Positions 47,498-55,172 of a stretch of 64,000 nucleotides of DNA are shown piece by piece. Below the pieces are notes generated by a model. It was not told where the DNA came from, ran no database searches, and worked only from the letters and a program-made list of their open reading frames with translations. How positions within the stretch are numbered: the first letter of the stretch is position 1; the number at the start of each line of letters is the position of its first letter. The DNA lies in NCBI GenBank assembly GCA_011369465.1, contig DRQG01000142.1:26147-90146 (forward strand), read 5' to 3'. The stretch comes from Caldithrix abyssi (GTDB taxonomy: Bacteria > Calditrichota > Calditrichia > Calditrichales > Calditrichaceae). The translations under genes and the position numbers were made by a program.

Positions 47498-48310
47498 CTA
47501 TTCCTCTTTATACAATTTGGAAGCTTTTGTCCACGAGGTAACAATACCCGTAATCATTGCCGAGCTGAAACCGGCGTGTTCCATCTGATTAAGGCCGGAT
47601 ATGGTAACGCCCCGGGGCGTGGTTACTTTGTCGATTTCGAACTCGGGATGCTGTTCATTTTCCAGCAACAGGGAAGCCGCGCCTTTTGCCGTTTGGGCGG
47701 CAATCCGCAAAGCCTTATCCGCATTGAATCCGATTTCGATACCGCCCTGTGAGGCAGCCCGGACGGCGCGCAAAAAGAAAGCGATACCACAGGCGGCCAG
47801 GGCTGTCGCGGCAGTCATATTTACTTCATCAATGACTTCGGTTTGGCCCACGGAGCGGAAAATATCCTCTGCTTTTTTAAGTGCGCCGTTATCGGCATTA
47901 GCGACGCTTAAACAGGTCATGGATTGGCGAATGGATATGGCCGTATTGGGCATGGCCCGTACAATGGAAACCTCTTCACCCAGAAAACGGGCAATATCTT
48001 TAATTTCCACGCCGGTAACCACCGAAATAACCAATTGTTTTGCCCGTATCTCCTGTCGGATTTCCTCCAACAGTTCATTCATATTCTGCGGTTCTACGGC
48101 AATCAGTATGATGCCGGCTTCCTTTACGGCGCTGCAATTATCGGCGCGGGCGTTAAAGCCGAGCTCCTGCAGATGCCCTATTTTCTTGGAATGTCGCCGG
48201 GTTAAAATAATCTGAGAATAATCATACAGGCCCGATTGGATCAGACCGTGAGCTATGGCCATACCGATATTGCCGGCGCCTAAAATGGCAATTTTTGAGT
48301 CTTTATTCAT
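47498..48310 (-). CDS. proC: Pyrroline-5-carboxylate reductase
   Basis: The 270-residue protein has the NAD(P) motif AILGAGNIGMAIAHGL, VEPQNMNELL, VSVVTGVEIKDIA-like text and the C-terminal signature KVTTPRGVTISGLNQMEHAGF. It makes proline from pyrroline-5-carboxylate. It sits between hisG and hisD, 18 bases after hisG, so a proline gene is embedded in the his operon and would share its control. Confidence 0.95.
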   Translation of the reverse strand: MNKDSKIAILGAGNIGMAIAHGLIQSGLYDYSQIILTRRHSKKIGHLQELGFNARADNCSAVKEAGIILIAVEPQNMNELLEEIRQEIRAKQLVISVVTGVEIKDIARFLGEEVSIVRAMPNTAISIRQSMTCLSVANADNGALKKAEDIFRSVGQTEVIDEVNMTAATALAACGIAFFLRAVRAASQGGIEIGFNADKALRIAAQTAKGAASLLLENEQHPEFEIDKVTTPRGVTISGLNQMEHAGFSSAMITGIVTSWTKASKLYKEE

Positions 48311-48328
48311 TTCGGATTTTCCTTATGG

Positions 48329-49183
48329 TTAAATAATCATCTTCTCAATGGGCAGAACCAAAATGCCCTGAGCCCCGTTCTCTTTAAGCCGGTCGATGCG
48401 CTGCCAGAAATCATCTTCGCGGATGACGGAATGCAGCGAACTCCAGCCCGGTTCCGCCAATGGAATTACCGTCGGGCTTTTCATGCCCGGTAATATTTTG
48501 CAAATGATTTCAATTTTCTCGTTGGGCACATTGAGCAAAATATATTTGTACACAGCGGCTTTAAGAACGGAGCGAAGACGAAATATTAATTGATTTAAGA
48601 TTTCTTCTTTCTCTGCGGGCAGCGTTTTAGCGGCAAGAAGCACGGCTTCGGAATGCAAAACGGTATATACTTCTTTTAAACCGTTGCTTACAAGAGTACT
48701 TCCGCTGCTGATAATGTCGAAGATGGCGTCGGCCAGCCCGATTTCCGGGGTGATTTCGACCGAGCCGCTGATGCGGTGAATGGAGGCGCTTAAGCCGTTT
48801 TCCTGTAAAAAGTTTTCCAGAATATTAGGATATGAGGTGGCGATACTCAATCCGTTCAAATTTTTCAGAGAGCCGAAGGGCTTGTTTTTAGGAAAAGCGA
48901 TGGAAAGGCGGCATTTCCCAAAACCTAATTTTTGAATCCGGCGTAAATCGAAACCGCTTTCCAGAAACTCATTTTCACCCACAATCCCGATATCGGCCGC
49001 GCCATTGGCCAGACATTCCGCAATATCATCATCTCTCAGATATAAAATTTCAACAGGAAAATTGGATGATCGCGATTTTAAACGGTGCTTCATCCCATTG
49101 GCGATATGAATACCGCTTTCCCGGAGTAATTGTAATGATTGCTCGTTAAGGCGTCCCTTTTTTTGAATGGCTAAAGTCAGCAT
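48329..49183 (-). CDS. hisG: ATP phosphoribosyltransferase, long form
   Basis: First enzyme of histidine synthesis. The 284-residue length shows the long, self-regulated form with a C-terminal ACT-like domain (~210-284), so HisZ is not needed. Marks: IQKKGRLNEQSLQLL, ANGAADIGIVGENEF, RIATSYPNI-like SIATSYPNILENFL, and GLADAIFDIISSGSTLVSNGL. The C-terminal domain normally binds histidine. It follows the leader/attenuator; AGGA lies nine bases before the ATG. Confidence 0.97.
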   Translation of the reverse strand: MLTLAIQKKGRLNEQSLQLLRESGIHIANGMKHRLKSRSSNFPVEILYLRDDDIAECLANGAADIGIVGENEFLESGFDLRRIQKLGFGKCRLSIAFPKNKPFGSLKNLNGLSIATSYPNILENFLQENGLSASIHRISGSVEITPEIGLADAIFDIISSGSTLVSNGLKEVYTVLHSEAVLLAAKTLPAEKEEILNQLIFRLRSVLKAAVYKYILLNVPNEKIEIICKILPGMKSPTVIPLAEPGWSSLHSVIREDDFWQRIDRLKENGAQGILVLPIEKMII

Positions 49184-49211
49184 ATATGTATCCTGTCTGT
49201 TGATTTTTTTG

Positions 49212-49247
49212 TAAAAAAAAAGCCCGATTCCTTGGTGGAACCGGGCT
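49212..49247 (-). terminator. his leader attenuator: intrinsic terminator with possible antiterminator
   Basis: On the minus strand AGCCCGGTTCC (49247-49237) pairs with GGAATCGGGCT (49231-49221), eleven pairs with one G-U, then a run of nine T (49221-49213). This is a strong terminator 29 bases before hisG. The competing pair is GGTGGAA (49301-49295, inside the leader ORF) with TTCCACC (49240-49234), which overlaps the terminator's 5' arm. A small TTCC-GGT-GGAA hairpin (49305-49295) could hold the antiterminator strand in reserve. Confidence 0.85.
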
Positions 49248-49271
49248 TTTCTTGTTTGTTATGGAAAAATT

Positions 49272-49370
49272 CTATAAAAGATATACGCCGCCGCTTCCAC
49301 CGGAATAGGTATTTGGTGTACCATGATGATGATGCGTTGTCGGTGTATGAAGCGTGCGCGTATGAGTCAC
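49272..49370 (-). CDS. hisL: his operon leader peptide, rich in histidine and threonine
   Basis: A 32-codon ORF (GTG start, TAG stop) is preceded by GAGG about nine bases upstream. It encodes His at positions 3, 8 and 13-16 (four consecutive CAT codons) and Thr at 2, 4, 6, 9, 11, 12, 18 and 21; together 14 of 32 codons. It ends GGSGGVYLL. The ORF sits between a good promoter and the terminator ahead of hisG, as in classical his attenuators. Ribosome stalling at His codons would leave the downstream GGTGGAA free to form an antiterminator. The Thr enrichment fits the thrB-thrC-lysC genes at the operon's far end. Confidence 0.85.
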   Translation of the reverse strand: MTHTRTLHTPTTHHHHGTPNTYSGGSGGVYLL

Positions 49371-49401
49371 TTTGATAACCTCGTTTCTATTGTTGCGGCG
49401 T

Positions 49402-49429
49402 AATATACATATTTATACGAAAAAGTCAA
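49402..49429 (-). promoter_or_regulatory. Promoter of the his-thr operon
   Basis: On the minus strand TTGACT (49429-49424), a 16-base spacer and TATATT (49407-49402) form a good sigma70-type promoter. Transcription would start near 49395, giving a leader of about 210 bases that contains the leader ORF and the attenuator. Confidence 0.75.
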
Positions 49430-49453
49430 AAAAAATTACTATTGGTCATTCGT

Positions 49454-49483
49454 AAAAAACAAAGGCGGCTTTGAGACCGCCTT
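49454..49483 (-). terminator. Intrinsic terminator after the large secreted protein gene
   Basis: AAGGCGG and CCGCCTT (49462-49483) form a seven-pair stem with an eight-base loop; on the minus strand the tail is TGTTTTTT. It ends the transcript from 49707 just before the his promoter. The plus-strand tail (GTTTTG) is weaker. A near-identical terminator, with the same loop and flank, is at 54809-54840. Confidence 0.75.
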
Positions 49484-49700
49484 GTTTTGTTGAACCACAG
49501 AGCACGCAGAGGACACAGAGGTTTATTATTCTTAATTCATTTTCCTTGTCTGTGTGCCTTCCGCCTTGTCGTCAGGGCGCAAGATAAATCTTGCGTTACT
49601 TTATGCCTCTGTGCCTTTGCCCCATTGTGCCTGTATAGGTTAACCACAGAGAGCACAGGGAACACAGAGGTTTTTTATTCTTAATTCTTGATTCTTCATT
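49484..49700. repeat. Word-repeat island (ACCACAGAG, CGCAAGAT palindrome, TTCTTAATTC)
   Basis: The stretch reads GTTGAACCACAGAGCACGCA, GGACACAGAGG, TTCTTAATTC, TGTGCC words, the palindrome CGCAAGATAAATCTTGCG (49578-49595), then AACCACAGAGAGCACAGGGA again and TTCTTAATTCTTGATTCTTC. It continues up to the end of the secreted protein gene. The same vocabulary recurs at 54.85-55.14 kb. It is not coding. Confidence 0.75.
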
Positions 49701-49706
49701 CTTAAT

Positions 49707-52700
49707 TTATTTCACCAGCAGCATGCGTTTGGTATCGGTAAAGCTTCCGGCATTGAGACGGTAAAAATAGATACCGCTGGAAAGATGAGTGCCGTCAAAA
49801 ACGACCAAATAGCGGCCTTTAGGTTTAAATCCGTTCACTAACGTTGCAACAGCCCTACCTTCCACATTATAAACAACAAGCTTAACGTGGCCGTCTTTGG
49901 GTATATCATAGGTAATTGTGGTCTGCGGATTAAACGGATTGGGATAATTTGCACTAAGGTTATAAGACCTGACAAGCCCGGAAGGTTTTGAAGATGATTT
50001 TTGGGCTGCTTCTTCGGATATATCTTTAACATTATCTCCAAAGCTTACTATCCGTATTGGCTTGTATTCTTTTGAACGTGTAATATTTGCTAACACATCC
50101 AAATATACTTTTGAACCGGGATATTTTGACGTAGTTATATAAACAACTTCGGAAATCAATTTGTCGCCTTTTAGAATAGCATCGTATAAATCATCAATCG
50201 TTATGGTAGCAAGCGTTTCGATTACAGAACCGGAATTACTTTCTCTCAGTACTATCTTTAATAAATAGGATGGAAATGATTTAAGATACTTTTCTAAACT
50301 TTTCTGATTAATATTATTTACAAATATTTGATAGGGAAGTTTAATATAATCATCAGCGTTAAAATTTCCGCTGCGGAAAAAAGACCGGGATATAAGCGTA
50401 TCGTTAACGGTTTCAAACGTAACCGGATAAGCGCTTTCGGGATAATTCAAATCAAACAAAAAGGTACCCAAATTATCTGTAACGGAAGCTTTTGCATCAA
50501 CAAATAAGTCTAATTTAAATTCTTCGGAACGGCTGATTTCTGAATTGGAAGAAGAGGAACTTTTTCCTAAAACAGAATTACCGGCTTCTTCTGTTTTAAC
50601 AAAGTAAGGTGAGGTATGATATTTTGTCCAGGTCAAAATATTATCATAGGATGTATTATTGGTACCATTATAGCGATAGGAAATATTGGCGTAACGACTA
50701 TCGGATGCAATTTGTGTAATATTTTGCCAGCTGCCGTTGCGTTTGTTTACCTTCATTAATTTTTTATTATCCGTATGCCAGACGATGGTTGCATCATTAT
50801 AATTTTCATTTAGATAGGTAGCAACCGAAGGCATTAACGATTCCCGATCCGTTACTGAAAACTCGGAAATAGTTCCCCAGTTTGAATTTGATGTGGATGA
50901 CTTTTTACGATACACGATCAATTTGTCAATTTCTTCTTGTGAGGCGTCAAAAGACTGCCAGACAATAACCGGCTTTCGGTCAATTTTTCTAACGGCAATG
51001 GAAGGATATTCATTTTCGTTCAACGACTGAACATCCGATACACATTTGTAATGACGCCACATGAAATTTTCTTCCAACAGATAGTGCATATTCTGATAAT
51101 AGATTTCATTGTTTTTTTGCCATGCCAGGTGTGTGGCATAGCTGCTGCTGCCGTCATTGGCTATTGTGGGATAAATACATGAGGAATTTGTGTTAGGCAC
51201 ACTCCGGGCGGAAGACCATTCTTCCCATTCGTCTGTATACACTCTGAATTTCAGGTTGGTTCCATCGTTCCAAACAACCATTGCAAAATCAAACAAACGA
51301 TTAGCTGTTACGACCGGATAAACGGCAGATTTGGTCGTTTCTCCGAGAATTTCCGTATTATGACCTTCTTTTTTATAGACAATTTCTTTAGACCAGCCTT
51401 CCCAAATTTGCAGCCAAACCACATGGTATTTATTTAAATAGCCGATGGCAATAGAAGGGTAATGATTATTTCCGTATCCGTCGCTGAGCCGAACTTCCTT
51501 TTGCCATGAACTACCGTCATTGGTAGAAGATGTGTACCAGATTTCGCCGTTGTCTTCGTAAACCATATGAAGTTTTCCGTTGTCATCGCGCACCATACGC
51601 CGGCCGTTGTTGTAACCTGTGGCGAGGGATGTAGTGGATACCATATTGCCTTTGTAGGTAGCTGCTATATCAAAATGATTGTCAGGATTTATCGATCTGG
51701 GGTTGTTTGTACTGCCATTTTCCCATTCGATAAAATTATATTTAATGGAACGACCGTTTACCGTTTGGCTTTGAGGCGGAGCTTCTACGGTAAACGGATC
51801 TTCTTCCAGCGTGGTGCCTGCATAGGGGTCGGGAGCGGGTATTATTTTTGTCTCGCCGTTTATTTTAATCGTGCCGCCGCTGCCGCCGTCTATAAAACTA
51901 TTATCCGCTGTGTAATTATATTGCTGGTATAATTGTGCTATGTAATATCCAGGAGTAGAAACTTCGTGATTTTCGACCAAGGCAGTATTATATGTTTTTT
52001 CCGTCATTTTCCATTTTACGCCGTCCTTAAATTTCATATCAAAACCGCCGTAATTTTGCTCCCAGGACTCAAAATTGTGCTTGCTGTTTTTCCAAAAATC
52101 GAACTCGGCGCCCGAATCATAGGTATCTCCATCCACACTAAGCTGGCCTCCGTTATGTCTGTTTTTAACCGTAATATGAATTTTTTGCTTGAATTCCGCG
52201 CGCAGGGTTGCGTCGGCCGAAAAAGAAATAAAAGCCGGATTGCCGTTGTATACTTGTCCGGTTGTTACATTCGTCCATTTATTTTGAAAAACATAATTTA
52301 CCCCATCATAGGATTGATCCCAATTTTCGAATTTATGCTCATCTCCTTCATACCAATCGGTAAAGGTTTTGCCGTGCGAATATTGGGTATCGTCAACTTT
52401 TATTTTGCCCTTACCAAAAGAGTTTTGCACCGTAACGCTGATTTTTCTTGAATAATCAATATGAAGTTTTGCTTCAAAAACAGAAGCATGAGACTGGTTG
52501 CTGCTTTCTTTGTTGCTCAAAATACCTATTCTTAGTATTTTGTCGCCGGACAATACGCTGTCTATGGCATTCTTTAAATCTTCATTTTCCGGCAAAGGGT
52601 CGCTTATATCATAACGGACGCTGCCGTAATAGGTGGTTGAGGAATTTACCGAATTCCAAATCTCTTCTTCGGATTGAGAGTCGGGATTATGCATATATTT

Positions 52701-53027
52701 ACGAATTTTCATTGTGTAGCTTGAGTAGATATACTGATTCATTGAAATAATAAGATAGGCGTTATCTATGCGGGCATTGACGTCAATCCAATTTAAATCG
52801 AATTCCAAAACCGTTCTATAAGTTTCTTTGGATTCATTGAGCGAGCCATCTAAATAACCGACGTCTATAGTACCTAAATTTTTTTCAAAATAATAATCAT
52901 TATTATATTTGTATTTTACCACGGTAACTTTATTACTGTAGGACTGTTCATACACAGATTGTGAAGTGGAGTAAGCGATAAAGAAAAACAGAAATACAAT
53001 TACCGGACATATTTTTTGCAGGTACAT
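49707..53027 (-). CDS. Large secreted protein with repeated domains and C-terminal type IX-like sorting domain
   Basis: Start is ATG 53027, eight bases after GGAGG; an ATG 15 bases upstream lies on that ribosome site. The 1106-residue chain has a signal peptide (MYLQKICPVIVFLFFFIAYS), a beta-rich region (~25-190), three related modules (~196-285, ~286-365, ~375-455; compare KIKVDDTQYSHGKTF with QLSVDGDTYDSGAEF), a sialidase/BNR-like repeat region (~460-830, e.g. NGKLHMVYEDNGEIWYTSS) and a last ~85 residues with YPNPFNPQTTI and SSGIYFYRLNAGSF. That final domain directs export through a type IX-like system. Function is unknown; binding or degradation of extracellular material is a guess. Confidence 0.85.
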   Translation of the reverse strand: MYLQKICPVIVFLFFFIAYSTSQSVYEQSYSNKVTVVKYKYNNDYYFEKNLGTIDVGYLDGSLNESKETYRTVLEFDLNWIDVNARIDNAYLIISMNQYIYSSYTMKIRKYMHNPDSQSEEEIWNSVNSSTTYYGSVRYDISDPLPENEDLKNAIDSVLSGDKILRIGILSNKESSNQSHASVFEAKLHIDYSRKISVTVQNSFGKGKIKVDDTQYSHGKTFTDWYEGDEHKFENWDQSYDGVNYVFQNKWTNVTTGQVYNGNPAFISFSADATLRAEFKQKIHITVKNRHNGGQLSVDGDTYDSGAEFDFWKNSKHNFESWEQNYGGFDMKFKDGVKWKMTEKTYNTALVENHEVSTPGYYIAQLYQQYNYTADNSFIDGGSGGTIKINGETKIIPAPDPYAGTTLEEDPFTVEAPPQSQTVNGRSIKYNFIEWENGSTNNPRSINPDNHFDIAATYKGNMVSTTSLATGYNNGRRMVRDDNGKLHMVYEDNGEIWYTSSTNDGSSWQKEVRLSDGYGNNHYPSIAIGYLNKYHVVWLQIWEGWSKEIVYKKEGHNTEILGETTKSAVYPVVTANRLFDFAMVVWNDGTNLKFRVYTDEWEEWSSARSVPNTNSSCIYPTIANDGSSSYATHLAWQKNNEIYYQNMHYLLEENFMWRHYKCVSDVQSLNENEYPSIAVRKIDRKPVIVWQSFDASQEEIDKLIVYRKKSSTSNSNWGTISEFSVTDRESLMPSVATYLNENYNDATIVWHTDNKKLMKVNKRNGSWQNITQIASDSRYANISYRYNGTNNTSYDNILTWTKYHTSPYFVKTEEAGNSVLGKSSSSSNSEISRSEEFKLDLFVDAKASVTDNLGTFLFDLNYPESAYPVTFETVNDTLISRSFFRSGNFNADDYIKLPYQIFVNNINQKSLEKYLKSFPSYLLKIVLRESNSGSVIETLATITIDDLYDAILKGDKLISEVVYITTSKYPGSKVYLDVLANITRSKEYKPIRIVSFGDNVKDISEEAAQKSSSKPSGLVRSYNLSANYPNPFNPQTTITYDIPKDGHVKLVVYNVEGRAVATLVNGFKPKGRYLVVFDGTHLSSGIYFYRLNAGSFTDTKRMLLVK

Positions 53028-53029
53028 AA

Positions 53030-53203
53030 TTATACCTCCCATATTTTATAATTTGACAATAGAACGCGGGAAGTATAATTTACCGATGGCTGTAAGTAAT
53101 GTGCGGTAACCATACTTCCCGCATTATTTACTGCTGTTCCGCCCGGGTTATGCCCCCACATAATCCGGGCTTATATTCGGACAAGCATAGGCATCACCTC
53201 CTT
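53030..53203 (-). ncRNA. Structured spacer/leader with perfect Shine-Dalgarno mini-ORF and two hairpins
   Basis: On the minus strand, just after the upstream lipoprotein stop, AAGGAGGTGAT (53203-53193) precedes a tiny ORF (ATG at 53194 or 53188, TAA at 53171-53173). Then come hairpin 1 (GCCCGGATTATG/CATAACCCGGGC, about 53141-53170) and hairpin 2 (GCGGGAAGTAT/ATACTTCCCGC, 53122-53112 with 53076-53066, plus inner TTACCG/CGGTAA). A 43-codon ORF (53161-53030) spans both hairpins and ends on the ribosome site of the secreted protein gene. There is no U-tract. I do not recognise the element; it may be a regulatory leader or a repeat. Confidence 0.5.
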
Positions 53204-53210
53204 ATATAGA

Positions 53211-54281
53211 TTATTGAATCATTTTTCCTTTTAATATAATTCGGTAATAATCATAATCCTGAATCACAAATACGTAATCTTCATTACACCATATACTCCA
53301 TATGCCAAGACTGTAAGGAGTGTTTTCAATTTTCTTCCATACATTCCCATTATAATGGAATAAGCCGGTTCTATAACCACCGGCAAAAACATTATTAGGG
53401 GCATTACCATATATTGAGTAAATCGTTGATGAATGAAAGACATTATCCCAGTGCCCGTTATTATATTTATACACGCCGTCTATGGCGGAGTAAAAATTAT
53501 CCATATCATAACCCCAAATATCCATACCAAACCCTTTTTCAAAATGTCTGGATGAATCTAACAGAACAATATGGTTGTTCCGGAATTCATAGAAACCCGC
53601 AAAATATTTGCCGTTTTTTTCAGTTTCCGTACCTATTATATAAACAGTAGAGTCGTTAAAACCCCATATAGCGCGAAATTGTATATCTCTTCCGGTTTCG
53701 TATTTAATGAATTTTTTTCCATTATATCTGGCGATAATTCCATAACAGCCAAAATACATATTATCCGAAGACGTGCCCCAAACGGACACACATATAGGCA
53801 GATCATAATTATCCATTCTGTGCCATTCCCCATCGTAATGCAAAATGTAGCCAACCGCCGTATCGATATTCGTTTTAACGCCGTGGCCCACTACCCAAAA
53901 ATCGTTTTCGCTGAAGCCGAATATTTCACTATATGTCGGTACATGATAAATCGCTGGCACGTAAACATTTTTCCATGATGTACCGTCATAATGCCAAATA
54001 CGGTATCTTGTTAAATCGCTGTGTCCTACGGCCCATACGTTATTCTCATCCGTTCCCCAAATATCATACAGGTATATCTGATAGGTATCTTCTGCATAAA
54101 TGGTATCCGCTGTCCATATAAAATTATGGCTGGTCGTGTCCGGTCCGGCGTTAATGCTAATGGGGTCGGTGGACTTTCTACAAGACGAAAGAAAAGTAAA
54201 AAAAGACAAAAGACAAATGAAAAAAGACAAATGAAAAATGAAGAAGGAAAAAGGGAAAATGGACGGGTTTCTTTTTTTCAT
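53211..54281 (-). CDS. Lipoprotein with repeated 'IWG..DNVWAVG' beta-propeller-like motifs
   Basis: ATG 54281, preceded by AGAGGAACCC, gives 356 residues with a lipoprotein signal ending FLSSC (Cys34). The body repeats a motif of the form (D/S)(I/V)WG(T/F)xxxNxWxVG followed by YxGxxW, at least six times (IWGTDENNVWAVGH, VWGTSSDNMYFG, IWGFNDSTVYIIG and others), typical of secreted propeller-like proteins in FCB bacteria. The signal peptide is extraordinarily Phe-rich and is encoded by AAATGAAAAA-type word repeats. The downstream neighbour is the large secreted protein; they may share a transcript. Confidence 0.75.
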   Translation of the reverse strand: MKKRNPSIFPFSFFIFHLSFFICLLSFFTFLSSCRKSTDPISINAGPDTTSHNFIWTADTIYAEDTYQIYLYDIWGTDENNVWAVGHSDLTRYRIWHYDGTSWKNVYVPAIYHVPTYSEIFGFSENDFWVVGHGVKTNIDTAVGYILHYDGEWHRMDNYDLPICVSVWGTSSDNMYFGCYGIIARYNGKKFIKYETGRDIQFRAIWGFNDSTVYIIGTETEKNGKYFAGFYEFRNNHIVLLDSSRHFEKGFGMDIWGYDMDNFYSAIDGVYKYNNGHWDNVFHSSTIYSIYGNAPNNVFAGGYRTGLFHYNGNVWKKIENTPYSLGIWSIWCNEDYVFVIQDYDYYRIILKGKMIQ

Positions 54282-54808
54282 GGGTTCCTCTGGGTTATGG
54301 TTGTTTAATTTTTCTTTTATGCTTGGCAATACTTCATCATTGGGCGTTCTTCTTGTCCGCCCGTGGCGGGCGTTCTCTATTCCAGTTCAATATTTGGAAA
54401 TTGGATATTCCTTGTTGGATATTGGATATTCTTCTTACCGAAAAAATCAATATCCAATAATGAACACGGAATGTCCAATAATCAATCTAAAAAGATGAAC
54501 ATTGATCATTCCTTGCCGGTAAATTCAATAACCAATAATGAACAAGGAATATCCAATAATCAAGTTTTTTATGCTACTTCTTCAAACAAAATGTCTTCCC
54601 TGACGGTATGCAAAATAATTCGCGGGTGGTCTGAATAATAATAGTCGGGCAGAAATACGATTAAATGCCGGCGGCAAAGCCGGCTTCCGTAAAAAATGTT
54701 ATAAAAGAACCGTATAAATTATAAGGCATGAGAAAGAATATGTCAAGATTAAAAAACGGATAAGTTATTTTTTTTTTTGAGCTTACGACGAGTTATTCAG
54801 CCGCTTAT
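54282..54808. repeat. Word-repeat region upstream of the lipoprotein gene
   Basis: From 54360 to 54565 the DNA consists of ATTGGATATTC and GAATATCCAATAATC words in both orientations, able to fold back on each other. Around 54665-54695 a palindrome GCCGGCGGCAAAGCCGGC is present. From 54700 on it is AT-rich; the promoter of the lipoprotein gene should lie here but no clear -35/-10 was found. Confidence 0.6.
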
Positions 54809-54840
54809 TTAAAAAACAAAAGCGGCTTTGAGACCGCCTT
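54809..54840 (-). terminator. Intrinsic terminator after panB-panC
   Basis: On the minus strand AAGGCGG (54840-54834) and CCGCTTT (54825-54819) pair with one G-U, followed by TGTTTTTT. The plus strand also has a T-run after the stem, so it may work both ways. The loop and flanks match the terminator at 49454-49483. Confidence 0.7.
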
Positions 54841-55140
54841 TTTTTGTTGAACCACTGAGAGCACAGGGAACACAGAGGCTTTTTATTCTTCATTCTTAAT
54901 TCTTAATTAATTTTCCGTCACTTGTCACACGTCACGCGTTACTTTATGCCTGTATGGCTAACCACTGAACGCTCAGAGGTTTTTATTCTTAATTTTTCAT
55001 TCTTAATTCTTAATTCATCTTCCGTCCCTCTGTGCCTTCTGCCTTTGTGCCTATTTACCTTTGCCGCATGGGCGCAAGATAAATCTTGCGTTACTTTGTG
55101 CCTTCTTGCCCTGCGCAGCGCAAGATGAATCTTGCCGTAC
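54841..55140. repeat. Word-repeat island downstream of panC
   Basis: GTTGAACCACTGAGAGCACA, TTCTTCATTCTTAATTCTTA, GTCACACGTCACGCG, CTGTGCC words and two CGCAAGAT palindromes (55073-55090 and 55119-55135, the second imperfect) follow one another. It shares vocabulary and order with 49484-49700 and partly with 16035-16375. Nothing coding. Confidence 0.7.
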
Positions 55141-55172
55141 TCTGCGCCTTTTCTTTCAATAATGAATTATCG

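Noticed and set aside
53141..53170. Hairpin GCCCGGATTATG/CATAACCCGGGC as an intrinsic terminator of the lipoprotein gene.
   Set aside because: No U-tract follows the stem on either strand.
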